The notes beneath the pieces are model-generated. The model was not told the DNA's origin and did not search any database. It saw only the letters and a list, made by a program, of their open reading frames with translations. Position numbers and translations under genes: made by a program. Shown one piece after another: positions 33,268-43,229 of a stretch of DNA of 64,000 nucleotides; position 1 is the first letter of the stretch, and the number at the start of each line of letters is the position of its first letter. The DNA comes from Sulfurimonas hongkongensis (lineage in GTDB: Bacteria; Campylobacterota; Campylobacteria; Campylobacterales; Sulfurimonadaceae): positions 1 to 64,000 of the forward strand of contig NZ_AUPZ01000005.1 of NCBI RefSeq assembly GCF_000445475.1, read 5' to 3'.

Positions 33268-33326
33268 ACATCCCCAGGATAACGAAAACATTGTCGTTTT
33301 ACGTTCAACATCCACTCTCGTTTTGC

Positions 33327-33346
33327 ACTTGATACGGGATCTCATG
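33327..33346 (-). repeat. Dispersed repeat, copy A
   Basis: On the minus strand this reads CATGAGATCCCGTATCAAGT, matching 18 of 20 bases with copy B at 55830-55849 on the plus strand. It sits downstream of the cytochrome gene beside other short inverted repeats (such as AACGA/TCGTT at 33281-33298). Confidence 0.5.
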
Positions 33347-33481
33347 GGATCCTAAATCGAGTTTTATTATTTATGATAAAAATAAAAACACACAATCAGA
33401 TAAAAGATATAGAACCTGCTCTTTGTAAATCATGATATAATCCACAAATTAAAACAAATTGTACTCAGAAGTAGAAATCAA

Positions 33482-35389
33482 ATGATAGAAAAAGTTTTTT
33501 TAGTTATAACTAAAGATGAAGAACAAACTACAGCCTTTAACGACTTAGTTTTGCTTATAAAAACTCACTATAAGTTAAAAGTCGAGCTGAAATACTATAA
33601 TGATATTATTGACGCAGATGAGCAAAAGTCATTTGTGTTGGTGTATCTTAGCGATGAGAAGATAAAGAGATTTTTCAAAAATCATTTAAATAGTAGCATA
33701 AATATAGCTATTTTGCCAACTGGCAAAAACTCTAAAACTATTACAAGTTATGGGATCTCAAACGATGTACACGAAGCGCTTGAAGATGCACTTGATACTT
33801 CAAGGTATGCGAAAGTGGACATACTACTTTGTAATGGTGAGCCTACTTTTACAAATATCATTATAGGGAATGTTCACGGTTTAAATAATGCCAGCATAGA
33901 GAAGAAGTTTTTGCTCACAAAAATAAAAGAGTTCTTTGTGCATTTAACCAATCTAAGCTTTAGAGATTTTACGTTTACTACAGCAAAAGATTATAAACTC
34001 CATACTGCATCAACGGGCATCATGATACTAGAACACAGTGTTAAGCACGCTCGTAGCAACATGATTCATGAAGAGTTCTCATTTCAAGATGGCAAGCTAA
34101 ATGCATTTATACTCTCTCCTACTAGTATATTGTCATATGTTTACTATCTGTTTTCAGTGTTTTTTTATAGTAGATTTTCACTAAACAACCTCCCTAAAAG
34201 TATAGGTGTTATAAAAACTTCAAAGCTCAATATTACAAGTTCTAAACCTATGGACTTTACTATAGATGATAGTTTTGTAAGCTCAAAAACTATCGACTTA
34301 GAGATTATAAAAGAAGCTCTTCATATCGCCTTGGGTAGAAACATAAAAAATCTACCTGAGAAATCTACAACAGAAGATGAAAAAGATACTATAAAAACAA
34401 ATGACTTACCAAAGGGTGAGATGGTAGGCTCTTTACTAAGCGAGACCGTACCTTTGTTTAAAAGAGCGGATGAAGATGACTTTAAAGATTTGTTTTCATC
34501 GTTAAGAGAGAGTTCAAAGTTTAGCTCAATATTTATAGTGCTTATGGTACTAAGTACACTTCTAGCCACCACAGGTTTGTTTCAAAATTCTGCTCCTGTT
34601 ATCATCGGTGCAATGATTTTAGCACCACTTATGGGTCCTATAGTCTCACTTGCTATGGGAGTAGTTAGGGCTGAAAACCAACTCATAACAAACAGTATAA
34701 AAACCTTAGCCTACGCAGTAGTTACTGCTTTGTTTTTCTCATGTATATATACTTACTCTATGCCACTCTCAGAGTTAACACCAGAGATGCGAGGGCGACT
34801 AAACCCAAATGTACTTGATCTAATGGTAGCTATCATCTCAGGAATCGCTGGAGCCTATGCTAATTCAAAAAGCGAAGTAGCTAAAAGTTTGGCGGGTGTG
34901 GCTATTGCTGTTGCACTCATACCTCCGCTAAGTGTGACAGGTATAGGGATAGGTTGGGGTAACATAGACATTATCTATGGCTCATTTTTACTCTTTATCA
35001 CCAACCTTGTAGGAATCACACTCTCTGCATCTTTGACATTTTTAGTCTTAGGTTACGCGCCACTAAGAAGAGCAAAAAAAGGACTAGTTTATACATCTAT
35101 AATCTTAGCCTTAGTCACTATTCCTTTGATAATCTCTTTTACAAAACTAATAAAACAAAATAGTATCTTAAGCAGGCTAAACAACAAGACATACACAATA
35201 GATAACAAAAAAGTAGACATAGCAGTTTTAGAAGTAGATCTAAGTTCTAAAATTCCGCTTTTATACATAAAGACAAGAAGTAACACACTCTTAAGTAAAA
35301 AAGATTTAGTGAGTTTAAAGCAAAATATATCTGAGCATATAAATGATGAGGTTACGCTAAATGTTTCTATGAGAACTATAGTTGAGTGA
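33482..35389 (+). CDS. Fusion of a diacylglycerol-kinase-like domain with a DUF389 membrane domain
   Basis: A 635-aa protein. Residues 1-270 resemble the DAGK/LCB5 lipid-kinase fold: LPTGKNSKTITSYGI near 78-92 sits where the family has its GTxND-like loop, and VDILLCNGEPTFTNIIIGNV near 117-136 matches its second lobe. Residues 350-560 form a DUF389 (TIGR00341-type) domain with six to seven membrane spans, including IIGAMILAPLMGPIVSLAMG and ALIPPLSVTGIGIGWG. The Gly-Thr-x-Asn-Asp residues are not fully kept, so kinase activity is doubtful. It stands alone; function unknown. Confidence 0.72.
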   Translation: MIEKVFLVITKDEEQTTAFNDLVLLIKTHYKLKVELKYYNDIIDADEQKSFVLVYLSDEKIKRFFKNHLNSSINIAILPTGKNSKTITSYGISNDVHEALEDALDTSRYAKVDILLCNGEPTFTNIIIGNVHGLNNASIEKKFLLTKIKEFFVHLTNLSFRDFTFTTAKDYKLHTASTGIMILEHSVKHARSNMIHEEFSFQDGKLNAFILSPTSILSYVYYLFSVFFYSRFSLNNLPKSIGVIKTSKLNITSSKPMDFTIDDSFVSSKTIDLEIIKEALHIALGRNIKNLPEKSTTEDEKDTIKTNDLPKGEMVGSLLSETVPLFKRADEDDFKDLFSSLRESSKFSSIFIVLMVLSTLLATTGLFQNSAPVIIGAMILAPLMGPIVSLAMGVVRAENQLITNSIKTLAYAVVTALFFSCIYTYSMPLSELTPEMRGRLNPNVLDLMVAIISGIAGAYANSKSEVAKSLAGVAIAVALIPPLSVTGIGIGWGNIDIIYGSFLLFITNLVGITLSASLTFLVLGYAPLRRAKKGLVYTSIILALVTIPLIISFTKLIKQNSILSRLNNKTYTIDNKKVDIAVLEVDLSSKIPLLYIKTRSNTLLSKKDLVSLKQNISEHINDEVTLNVSMRTIVE

Positions 35390-35715
35390 GGCAGATCTAA
35401 ATTAAGAGGGTCTAAAAAACTGCATGATAGTAACTAAAGTGTCTCTATATTACACATTCTTATAATTATTTATATAAAATATAATCTCTCTCTTAAGCAG
35501 GTTTTCAGCACTTTTGCACCTATAAAAACTCTCAATGTTACAATTTTACACCTATGTTACAAACTGCAAATAAAGATGTATCATTTAGTGACATTTTAAA
35601 ATTCTTCTACTTTTTGTATATTATATTTAATACTCTTTTTGATATAGTGCAGTAACTGTTTTTTCTTGTCCCTCTTGCGAGTAAACAAGAAAAAAATTAT
35701 TTAAAGGTAGGTTGT
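35390..35715. promoter_or_regulatory. 326-bp upstream region of the nuo operon with -10 boxes and a leader hairpin
   Basis: No gene is seen. TATAAT occurs at 35480-35485 and a weaker TATAGT at 35643-35648. A hairpin in the leader has TTTTTTCTTGT at 35659-35669 and its exact complement at 35685-35695 with a 15-base loop, followed by AAAGGTAGG before nuoA. The hairpin could set transcript level or stability for the whole operon. Confidence 0.5.
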
Positions 35716-36105
35716 ATGGAGCATATAGTGACTTCAAATCCGTATTTTGGTGTCTTTGTACTATTTGTTATAACATTTGGTGCATTTACAGCTACAACGG
35801 TGATAGCTCGTTTAGCGAGTCGTGCATTAGCAGCTAAGGATAGTGAAAAAATCAAACTCTCAGTTTACGAGTGTGGACCAGAGGTAACTAAACAGCCAAA
35901 TAGAATTTCGCCACAGTTTTATCTATTTGCACTTTTGTTTTTACTTTTTGATGTTGAGATTATTTTTATGTTTCCATGGGCGGTAGATTTTAAACTACTT
36001 GGTTGGTTTGGTTTTGCTGAGATGTTGATGTTTATACTTTTATTGACTATCGGTTTTATATACGCATGGAAAAAAGGAGCGCTTGAATGGCACAACATAA
36101 AGTAA
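35716..36105 (+). CDS. nuoA: NADH-quinone oxidoreductase (complex I) subunit A
   Basis: A 129-aa membrane subunit at the junction of the hydrophilic and membrane arms. Three hydrophobic segments are seen, with the conserved loop YECGPEVT near residue 51 between the first two and [14 protein letters not shown] in the second. It is first of the nuo genes and overlaps nuoB by 19 bases. AGGTAGG precedes the ATG. Confidence 0.97.
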   Translation: MEHIVTSNPYFGVFVLFVITFGAFTATTVIARLASRALAAKDSEKIKLSVYECGPEVTKQPNRISPQFYLFALLFLLFDVEIIFMFPWAVDFKLLGWFGFAEMLMFILLLTIGFIYAWKKGALEWHNIK

Positions 36106-36596
36106 ACTATACACAAAATGCAGGTTTACCTGTAGCACTAACAAGTATAGATAAAATTGTTAATTGGGGTCGTTCAAACTCGCTTTGGGCACTGACTTAT
36201 GGTCTTGCATGTTGTGGGATTGAGATGATGGCATCTGGTGCTGCAAGATATGACTTTGACCGTTTTGGAACGATTTTTCGTGCATCTCCTCGTCAAGCTG
36301 ATGTTATGATAGTAGCTGGAACTCTTACAAAAAAACATGCTGAGTTTATTAAAAGACTTTACGACCAGATGACTGAGCCTAGATGGGTTATATCTATGGG
36401 CTCATGTGCAAATACTGGTGGAATGTTTAACACTTATGCAACTGTTCAGGGTGTAGATAGAGTGATTCCTGTAGATTTGTATCTTCCAGGCTGTGCACCA
36501 AGGCCTGAGACACTACAGTATGGCGTTATGCTTCTACAGAAAAAGATTCGTGCAAACCAAGCTTCAAGAGCACAAAAAGCAAAAAGGTTAATGTAA
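36087..36596 (+). CDS. nuoB: Complex I subunit B (cluster N2)
   Basis: A 169-aa subunit holding [4Fe-4S] cluster N2, the last electron carrier before quinone. Seen: the adjacent cysteines in [10 protein letters not shown], then [13 protein letters not shown] and LPGCAPRPE, giving all four ligands. It overlaps nuoA upstream and shares TAATG with nuoC. Confidence 0.98.
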   Translation: MAQHKVNYTQNAGLPVALTSIDKIVNWGRSNSLWALTYGLACCGIEMMASGAARYDFDRFGTIFRASPRQADVMIVAGTLTKKHAEFIKRLYDQMTEPRWVISMGSCANTGGMFNTYATVQGVDRVIPVDLYLPGCAPRPETLQYGVMLLQKKIRANQASRAQKAKRLM

Positions 36597-37402
36597 TGAG
36601 AGCTTATAAACCTAAAGATGATGTACAGAAAAAACCATACTATACAGATAGATTTTATAAATCTCCACAAGTTCCTAAAAGTACTCCAGAGAGTGATGAA
36701 CTCTTTAGTGCAGACTTAGAGGCTATAAAGTCCAAATTTGAGGTACTTGATGCTTATATACAAGTTGGGCAGTTAGTTGTTTATATAAATCCACAAGATA
36801 ATTTTAAAGTGCTAGAACTTTTAAAAAATGAAAGAGCTTACTCTCAACTCTCTGAGATGAGTGCTATTGACTGGATTGCAGATCGCGGTGGGTTTGAGGT
36901 TTTTTACCAGATGCTAAGTATGCAAAAGAGAAGAAGAATCCGCATCAAAACTTTTATAAAAAAGAATCAAGCCATAAACTCAGTTGAGAAACTTTTTCGC
37001 TCGGCTGATTGGTCTGAGAGAGAGATGTTTGATATGTTTGGCATAGAGGCTAATGGACATCCGTTTATGAAAAGAATCCTTATGCCTTATGATTGGCAAG
37101 GACACCCACTTCTAAAGACTTATCCACTCCAAGGTGATGAGTTTGCGGCTTGGTATGAAGTAGATAAGATTTTTGGTAAAGAAGCAAGAGATATAATAGG
37201 ACCTGAAATTCGTGATACTGCGAGAGTTGATCGCTATGATTCTGAGAGATTTTCTCTTTTGGGTCATGAGGTGCCTAAGGGAACTAAGGTTACAGGCGAT
37301 GAGCCTAAAGTAAAAGAAGCTTACCAAGAAGAAGGTGGAGTTTTCTTGATTAAAAAATTTGATAGAAAGTCATCAGTAGTTATTGATGATCCTCAAAGAT
37401 AG
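36596..37402 (+). CDS. nuoC: Complex I subunit C
   Basis: A 268-aa peripheral-arm subunit. The 30-kDa subunit signature is seen in [18 protein letters not shown] near residues 140-157, followed by the RILMPYDW region. An extra tail of about 60 residues after [12 protein letters not shown] makes it longer than minimal NuoC, as in other Campylobacterota. It is separate from nuoD rather than fused. Confidence 0.96.
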   Translation: MRAYKPKDDVQKKPYYTDRFYKSPQVPKSTPESDELFSADLEAIKSKFEVLDAYIQVGQLVVYINPQDNFKVLELLKNERAYSQLSEMSAIDWIADRGGFEVFYQMLSMQKRRRIRIKTFIKKNQAINSVEKLFRSADWSEREMFDMFGIEANGHPFMKRILMPYDWQGHPLLKTYPLQGDEFAAWYEVDKIFGKEARDIIGPEIRDTARVDRYDSERFSLLGHEVPKGTKVTGDEPKVKEAYQEEGGVFLIKKFDRKSSVVIDDPQR

Positions 37403-37410
37403 GTAGAGAT

Positions 37411-38652
37411 ATGGCACAAATAAAAAATAGATTAACCCCGTTTTTTGAGAATATCACTTTTGATAGGGAAGATAATGAGCTTATCTTAAACTTCGGTCCT
37501 CAGCATCCATCAGCTCACGGACAGTTGCGTTTAATGCTTCATCTTCAACAAGAGATGATAACAAAAGCTCATCCAGATATTGGATATCTTCATCGTGGTA
37601 TGGAAAAAATGGCTGAAAACATGATTTACAATGAGTTTATGCCAACAACTGACCGCATGGACTATATCGCATCATCTGCAAATAACTACGGTTTTGCTCT
37701 TACAGTTGAAAAGCTTATAGGCTTAGAAGTTCCTCGCCGTGCAAAAATTATCCGTATGATGCTTTTGGAGATAAATCGTCTCATGTCTCATATCTTTTGG
37801 CTTGCAACTACTGCATTAGACATCGGTGCTATGACAGTTTTTCTTTATGCATTTCGTGAGAGAGAGTACTTGATGGATATAATCGAGGGTTATTGTGGAG
37901 CTAGACTTACTCATGCTGCCATTCGTATCGGTGGAGTTCCTTTAGACATTCAAGATAGTTTTATCACACAACTTAAGACGTTTTTAGATAAGTTACCAGA
38001 GAATATCAAGACTTATGAAGATCTACTTGATACTAACCGTATCTGGCTTATGAGAATGGAAGAGGTTGGTACACTATCTACGGAGATGGCACTTTCATGG
38101 GGCTGTACAGGTCCAATGCTTAGAGCTAGCGGTGTAGCTTGGGATATTCGTAAAGAAGAGCCTTATGAACTTTATGATGAAGTAGAGTTCAGTGTTCCTT
38201 ACTCTGACAAAGGTGATAACTTTGCAAGATATCGCATCTTTATGGAGGAGATGAGAGAGAGCGCAAAAATACTCTATCAAACCATAGATATGTATGAGAA
38301 GTGTGTAAAAGATGGACAAACTGAGCTTATGGCTCACGCTCCAAAGTATGTATCGGCTCCAAAGCTAGATATTATGACTCAAAACTACTCTTTGATGCAG
38401 CACTTTGTGCTTGTTACTCAAGGTATGAGACCTCCAGTTGGAGAGGTCTATGTAGCGACTGAATCACCAAAAGGAGAGCTTGGTTTTTTCATAAACTCTC
38501 AAGGTGGTCCATATCCATATAGACTAAAAGTTCGTGCTCCATCTTTTTGGCATACAGGAGTTTTAACAGATTTAATTCCAGGTCACTACATTCCAGATGT
38601 TGTCTCTATTATTGGTACTACAAATATAGTTTTTGGAGAAGTTGACCGATGA
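37411..38652 (+). CDS. nuoD: Complex I subunit D (quinone site)
   Basis: A 413-aa 49-kDa-type subunit that forms the quinone pocket with NuoB. Seen: [14 protein letters not shown] near residue 28, [33 protein letters not shown] and the C-terminal [11 protein letters not shown]. It is followed by a 91-base gap with a strong hairpin, the only real break within the operon. Confidence 0.98.
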   Translation: MAQIKNRLTPFFENITFDREDNELILNFGPQHPSAHGQLRLMLHLQQEMITKAHPDIGYLHRGMEKMAENMIYNEFMPTTDRMDYIASSANNYGFALTVEKLIGLEVPRRAKIIRMMLLEINRLMSHIFWLATTALDIGAMTVFLYAFREREYLMDIIEGYCGARLTHAAIRIGGVPLDIQDSFITQLKTFLDKLPENIKTYEDLLDTNRIWLMRMEEVGTLSTEMALSWGCTGPMLRASGVAWDIRKEEPYELYDEVEFSVPYSDKGDNFARYRIFMEEMRESAKILYQTIDMYEKCVKDGQTELMAHAPKYVSAPKLDIMTQNYSLMQHFVLVTQGMRPPVGEVYVATESPKGELGFFINSQGGPYPYRLKVRAPSFWHTGVLTDLIPGHYIPDVVSIIGTTNIVFGEVDR

Positions 38653-38704
38653 TAAATTTAAATAATTTTTTTCTCATCGCTAGATGTAGCTTTAGTGAGG
38701 GGGA

Positions 38705-38733
38705 TTTTACAAAGAATTCACTTCTTTGTAAAA
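38705..38733 (+). other. Perfect 11-bp stem-loop between nuoD and nuoE
   Basis: TTTTACAAAGA and TCTTTGTAAAA form a perfect stem with a 7-base loop, ending exactly where the GGAG site of nuoE begins. With no T run after it, it is better placed for RNA processing, stabilisation or control of translation than for termination. Confidence 0.55.
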
Positions 38734-38743
38734 GGAGACAAAT

Positions 38744-38968
38744 ATGAAAAGATATGATTTAAGACACTTAAAGTCAGAGTTTGAACCTAGAATGAAAGAG
38801 ATTTTAGAAACTCATGGTGCTGGTGAAGTTGCAATATTTTTATTTGAGATAGGTGATTTCTCGCCTATTCAAAAATCAGCGGATTTGGTAAAGAAAAGCG
38901 GATATGAGTTGATGAACTCTTTAAAGTTTAACGAAGTCGATTGGACTATCGTGGCTAAAAAAGTTTAG
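38744..38968 (+). CDS. nuoE: Small NuoE-position subunit (HP1264-like)
   Basis: A 74-aa protein in the place of NuoE. It has no cysteines, so it cannot bind the [2Fe-2S] cluster of a true NuoE. Length and position match the HP1264 family of Helicobacter pylori. Key stretches are HLKSEFEPRMKEILETHG and AIFLFEIGDF. Its role in the alternative electron-input module is not known. AAAAGGAG precedes the ATG, right after a hairpin. Confidence 0.8.
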   Translation: MKRYDLRHLKSEFEPRMKEILETHGAGEVAIFLFEIGDFSPIQKSADLVKKSGYELMNSLKFNEVDWTIVAKKV

Positions 38969-38977
38969 GGATTTATT

Positions 38978-40972
38978 TTGAGTAAAGTATATTTTTCTAC
39001 TTGGAACGGTGAACTGGTTAATAATGTCGGCAAGCCACAAGAAGAGTGGGAAGAGTCAGCGTATAATCTACCTGCAACTTATGATGACCACCGCGAGTCT
39101 AAAGCTTTTATAGGTTGGGATGGAGTTTCACTCTTTAACGCGGATGTTGATGTTATCCGTTTGTGTATGGAGTACGCTGCACAGTATCAAGTATATTCTG
39201 AGGCTTGTGGAAGATGTGCACCTGGGAGATGGGGTGGTAGAATTCTTTACGACCAGCTAGATAAAATCGCTCGTGGAGAGGGAACTCTAAGCGATATGGA
39301 ACATCTCAAAGAGATTGGCAAGAGTATGCAGATCACCTCAAAATGTGAGATTGGAAAAACTGTTCCAAATCCTATCATTGATTTGATGACTCATTTTGAA
39401 GATGTTTTTATGGAGTGCATAAAGAGCCAAAAACCATCTAAACACTACAATGAGGATGTTAGTTATATCGCAAAAATAACTGCACCTTGTACTGATATGT
39501 GTCCAGCTCATGTTGATATTCCAGCTTATATAGAGGGTGTTAGAGATTTAAGATTTGATGACTCACTTGAAGCTACCAGACAGACTATGCCACTAGCTCA
39601 TGTTTGTGGACGCGTCTGTCCTCATCCATGTGAAGATGCTTGTAGAAGAACAAATCTTGATGAGCCTATATCTATCATGGAGTTAAAACGTCTTGGAGCT
39701 GACTATGAAACAGATCATGGCTTTGGCTTTTTTCATCCGATAGAGAAAAAACCTAAAAATGGCAAAAGAGTAGCAGTTATAGGTGCTGGTCCTGCTGGGC
39801 TTACAAATGCTTACTATCTTGCAGCCGAGGGTGTTGAAGTTGATGTTTATGAAGAGCTTCCAGTTCTAGGTGGTGAAGTTGCAGTCGGTGTTCCTGAGTA
39901 TAGAATGCCTGTAGATAAGTATAATCAAGACATTGAATGCGTTAGAGATATGGGTGTAAACTTCATAACCAATAGCAAAATTAATGCAGATGATATGAGA
40001 CGCTTTGAGAGCGAGTACGATGCTACCATGATTGCAACTGGTACTCGCATCTCAAAAAAAGTTCGATGTGACAATGAGAGACCTGAGATAAAAGGTTATT
40101 GGTCTGCTATTGAGATGCTAGACCAAATCAACCTTTGGGATAAGTATGAGATAGGACAAAAAGTAGATCTAACTGGCAAAACTGTTGTCTGCGTTGGTGG
40201 TGGATTTACTTCTATGGACGTTGTTCGTTGTGCCATTCGTGCAAATGCTAAAAAGGTCTATATGATTTATCGTCGTGATGAAGAAACTATTATCAAAAAT
40301 ACAACTTATGAAGAGTACCATGAAGCAGTGGAAGAGGGTGTTGAATTTTTGTTTCACTCAGCAGTTAATACTATGGTTGATGAAGAAGATGTTTTAAAAT
40401 CACTCCTGATAGATAAATTTGAATTAGTTCCAAATCCAGATGGTGGTCGTGCACAGTTAGTCAAAATTGAAGGTGCATCTTACAGCATCGAGACTGACTA
40501 TATAATCCCAGCTGTTTCTCAATCGGCTGACTTAGAGTTACTCCCAAAAGAGTGGGAGCTTGAGATGACTTCTTGGGGAACACTTAAAACAAATGGCAGG
40601 GACTATATGACATCAAAAAGAGGTGTTTTTGCATCAGGAGATTGTGAGTATGGTCCTATGACTATTGTAAATGCAGTAGGTCAGGCAAAACGAGCTGCAT
40701 CTGTTATGAGTAGATACTTGCAAAGTGGAGAGATTACTCTAAGCGATGATGAGATTATGGAAGACCATCTTCGCAAACTTAAGGTTTATGACAAAAAAGA
40801 AAAAATAGTAGGCTGGCTTCCAGGGCTACCTAGACAAAATAGTGAAAAATTAGCCGTTGATATTCGCAAAGACAATAACAAAGAGGTAAATCTAGGGTTT
40901 ACTCAAGAAGAAGCGATGAGTGAAGCTGATCGCTGTATGCGTTGCTACTATATAGCAATGGTAGCAACATGA
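38978..40972 (+). CDS. nuoF: GltD-like FAD/Fe-S oxidoreductase in the NuoF position
   Basis: A 664-aa composite. Residues 60-150 resemble the C-terminal Fe-S domain of NuoF (CGRCAPGRWGG) with Cys77, Cys80 and Cys123, but the third cysteine of the canonical motif is Gly83. Residues 168-245 are the GltD-type cysteine-rich domain (Cys171, 175, 210, 214, 218, 222). From 263 there is a two-dinucleotide flavoprotein: AVIGAGPAGLTNAYYLA and VCVGGGFTSMDVV, with YRRDEE after the second. There is no FMN-binding N-terminal NuoF domain. It probably brings in electrons from NAD(P)H. TTG start after TTTAGGG. Confidence 0.82.
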   Translation: MSKVYFSTWNGELVNNVGKPQEEWEESAYNLPATYDDHRESKAFIGWDGVSLFNADVDVIRLCMEYAAQYQVYSEACGRCAPGRWGGRILYDQLDKIARGEGTLSDMEHLKEIGKSMQITSKCEIGKTVPNPIIDLMTHFEDVFMECIKSQKPSKHYNEDVSYIAKITAPCTDMCPAHVDIPAYIEGVRDLRFDDSLEATRQTMPLAHVCGRVCPHPCEDACRRTNLDEPISIMELKRLGADYETDHGFGFFHPIEKKPKNGKRVAVIGAGPAGLTNAYYLAAEGVEVDVYEELPVLGGEVAVGVPEYRMPVDKYNQDIECVRDMGVNFITNSKINADDMRRFESEYDATMIATGTRISKKVRCDNERPEIKGYWSAIEMLDQINLWDKYEIGQKVDLTGKTVVCVGGGFTSMDVVRCAIRANAKKVYMIYRRDEETIIKNTTYEEYHEAVEEGVEFLFHSAVNTMVDEEDVLKSLLIDKFELVPNPDGGRAQLVKIEGASYSIETDYIIPAVSQSADLELLPKEWELEMTSWGTLKTNGRDYMTSKRGVFASGDCEYGPMTIVNAVGQAKRAASVMSRYLQSGEITLSDDEIMEDHLRKLKVYDKKEKIVGWLPGLPRQNSEKLAVDIRKDNNKEVNLGFTQEEAMSEADRCMRCYYIAMVAT

Positions 40973-40985
40973 AGTGGAGGGATAT

Positions 40986-43229
40986 ATGAGTAATTTAATT
41001 AACTTTAAAATTGATGGTATCTCTGTAGAAGCAAAGAGAGGCGAGACTATTTTGACTGTAGCTCGCAAAAATGAGATCTACATCCCGACTATGTGCTATA
41101 TCTCAAAAACCTCACCATGCGCATCTTGTCGTATGTGTGTAGTTGAAGCTAAGGGGATTGATGGTTTCGTTCTCTCTTGTAACACTCCTCCGACTGAGGG
41201 CATTGAGATAACAACAAACACTCCAGCGTTAGAGCTTGAGAGAACAAATATCATGAAACTCTACGATGTAAATCATCCGCTAGAATGTGGTGTTTGTGAT
41301 AAATCGGGCGAGTGTGATCTGCAAAATAAGACTTTAGAGTTTGGAGTAAGTAGACAAAATTTCTCAGCTCGTGACCAATTTCGTGAGACTAAAGATTGGG
41401 GACTCATTGGTTATGAGGCATCTCTATGCATTTTGTGTGAAAAGTGCGTTCATGTTTGTAATGAAGTAATCGGAGATGATGCAATAGAAGTCAAGTTTGG
41501 TGGTTATAGTTCAGTTATAATCCCTAAAAATTCTGAGGTTCTTGATTGTACTTTTTGTGGAGAGTGTATAGCAGTTTGCCCTGTTGGAGCACTTGTTAGC
41601 TCAAACTTTAAGTATAGTGCAAATGCTTGGGAGTTAAGTCGTGTACCTGCTACTTGTGCTCACTGCTCTGGCGGTTGCCCTTTAGAGTATGAGACAAGAC
41701 ACACATCAATAAATGGAGATGATTCTATCTATAGAGTAAAAAATAACTTTGAATTTACATCACTTTGTGGTGCAGGAAGGTTTGGTTTTGATTTTGATAA
41801 CAAAAACGTTAGTGATAAGGAAGCATTTTTAAGAGCAAAAGAGGCTCTCATGAGTGCTAAAGCGATTCGTTTTTCATCTATGATTACAAATGAAGAGGCT
41901 CATATCTTAAATCTTTTAAAACAAAAGCTAGGGCTTAAGCTTTTCAATGAAGATGCTAGAAAATATCAAGAGTTTATGCACTCTTATAGCTCTCTTAGCT
42001 CAAAACTTCATCATAGTGGTTCATTAGATGCCATAAAACAAGCAGATGCAGCTATAGTTATAGGAACTAAAATAGCAACTGACAACCCAGCTGTAAGATA
42101 TGCACTAACTACTGCAGCAAGGCATAATGGTGCAAAAATAGTCTATGCTCATCCTATAGAAGATGCACTTATGCAAAACACCATCACCCAACTTATGAAG
42201 TATGAGGTTGGAACTGAAGAGGGTGTGATGGCTCTTTTGGCAAATGCGATACTTGCAGATGCGGATCTCAGTGAGAGTGAGAGAGGATTCTTTAATGACT
42301 TAGATCTTGGTTATTTGGGTGCAGAGAGTAATATTGGAGAAGAAGAGCTTGAGTTTATGATGAAATCATTTGCTAGAGCTAAAAATCGTGTGCTAATTGT
42401 CGGAGACGATATTATCTCACATAAGCGGTCAAAAAACATAGCAAAACTAGCAGCGATCATAGAAAAATATAGTACTTTTTCTTTAGTTGTAGTACCAAAT
42501 GAAGTTAATACCCTTGGAGTCTCTTTGATTTGCAAGCTAGATATTGATGAGGATATAGATAGGGTTGTAGGCTATAACGCAAAAGCAGACTTTACTATTT
42601 CATCACTTGAAGAAGCAGACTTTTATGTTCCTGCACTAAACCAACAAGAGGGGACTTTTGTAAGCATTGATAATAGAGTCTTACCTACAAATGTTGCACT
42701 TAGTTATGCAGGTTATACCCTAAATGACTTAGCATCTGCTTGTGGAGTTAAGGCTAGAGAGACTATTGACTATACAGCTGAGTTAAGTAAAAGTGCTGGA
42801 TTTAAGACTATCGAATTTGATGAGCTAGAAAACTTTTTATCTAAAGATGGAGATGATAACAGAGGTTACATACTAGATGAAGTTGTGTGTGAAGCTAAGG
42901 CAGAGCTAGAAGAGATAGAAGATTTACCAGAATTCAATGGTACAATTATATATCATTCAAACCCAGTTTTACAGTTTAATGCATACACAAACAAAACAAA
43001 GCAACTTGAACGTGATACAACTCTAAGAGGCTCAGCTCAGTTTGCAGCAGCTGCTAAAATCTCTGATGGAGACAAAATAGAGATTACATTTAATTCTAAG
43101 ACTTTACAAAGAGAGTTTAAGCTCGATAGCGAGTTAAAGGGCACAATAGCACTAAATCCTACTTTTGATGGGGTACTTGATTCAAGTAGATATAGATTTG
43201 AAAAAACCAAAATAGTGAGAGTAGTATAA
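40986..43229 (+). CDS. nuoG: Complex I subunit G, copy 1
   Basis: A 747-aa iron-sulfur subunit. Seen: N-terminal [2Fe-2S] cysteines in MCYISKTSPCASCRMC, the HxxxC site NHPLECGVCDKSGEC, two [4Fe-4S] motifs CILCEKCVHVC and CTFCGECIAVCPVG, and an extra CAHCSGGC motif of the N7 type. The later molybdopterin-like domain is present. Start at 40986 follows GGAGGG; a GTG at 40974 lies within that site. It shares one base with the next nuoG (TAATG). Confidence 0.93.
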   Translation: MSNLINFKIDGISVEAKRGETILTVARKNEIYIPTMCYISKTSPCASCRMCVVEAKGIDGFVLSCNTPPTEGIEITTNTPALELERTNIMKLYDVNHPLECGVCDKSGECDLQNKTLEFGVSRQNFSARDQFRETKDWGLIGYEASLCILCEKCVHVCNEVIGDDAIEVKFGGYSSVIIPKNSEVLDCTFCGECIAVCPVGALVSSNFKYSANAWELSRVPATCAHCSGGCPLEYETRHTSINGDDSIYRVKNNFEFTSLCGAGRFGFDFDNKNVSDKEAFLRAKEALMSAKAIRFSSMITNEEAHILNLLKQKLGLKLFNEDARKYQEFMHSYSSLSSKLHHSGSLDAIKQADAAIVIGTKIATDNPAVRYALTTAARHNGAKIVYAHPIEDALMQNTITQLMKYEVGTEEGVMALLANAILADADLSESERGFFNDLDLGYLGAESNIGEEELEFMMKSFARAKNRVLIVGDDIISHKRSKNIAKLAAIIEKYSTFSLVVVPNEVNTLGVSLICKLDIDEDIDRVVGYNAKADFTISSLEEADFYVPALNQQEGTFVSIDNRVLPTNVALSYAGYTLNDLASACGVKARETIDYTAELSKSAGFKTIEFDELENFLSKDGDDNRGYILDEVVCEAKAELEEIEDLPEFNGTIIYHSNPVLQFNAYTNKTKQLERDTTLRGSAQFAAAAKISDGDKIEITFNSKTLQREFKLDSELKGTIALNPTFDGVLDSSRYRFEKTKIVRVV

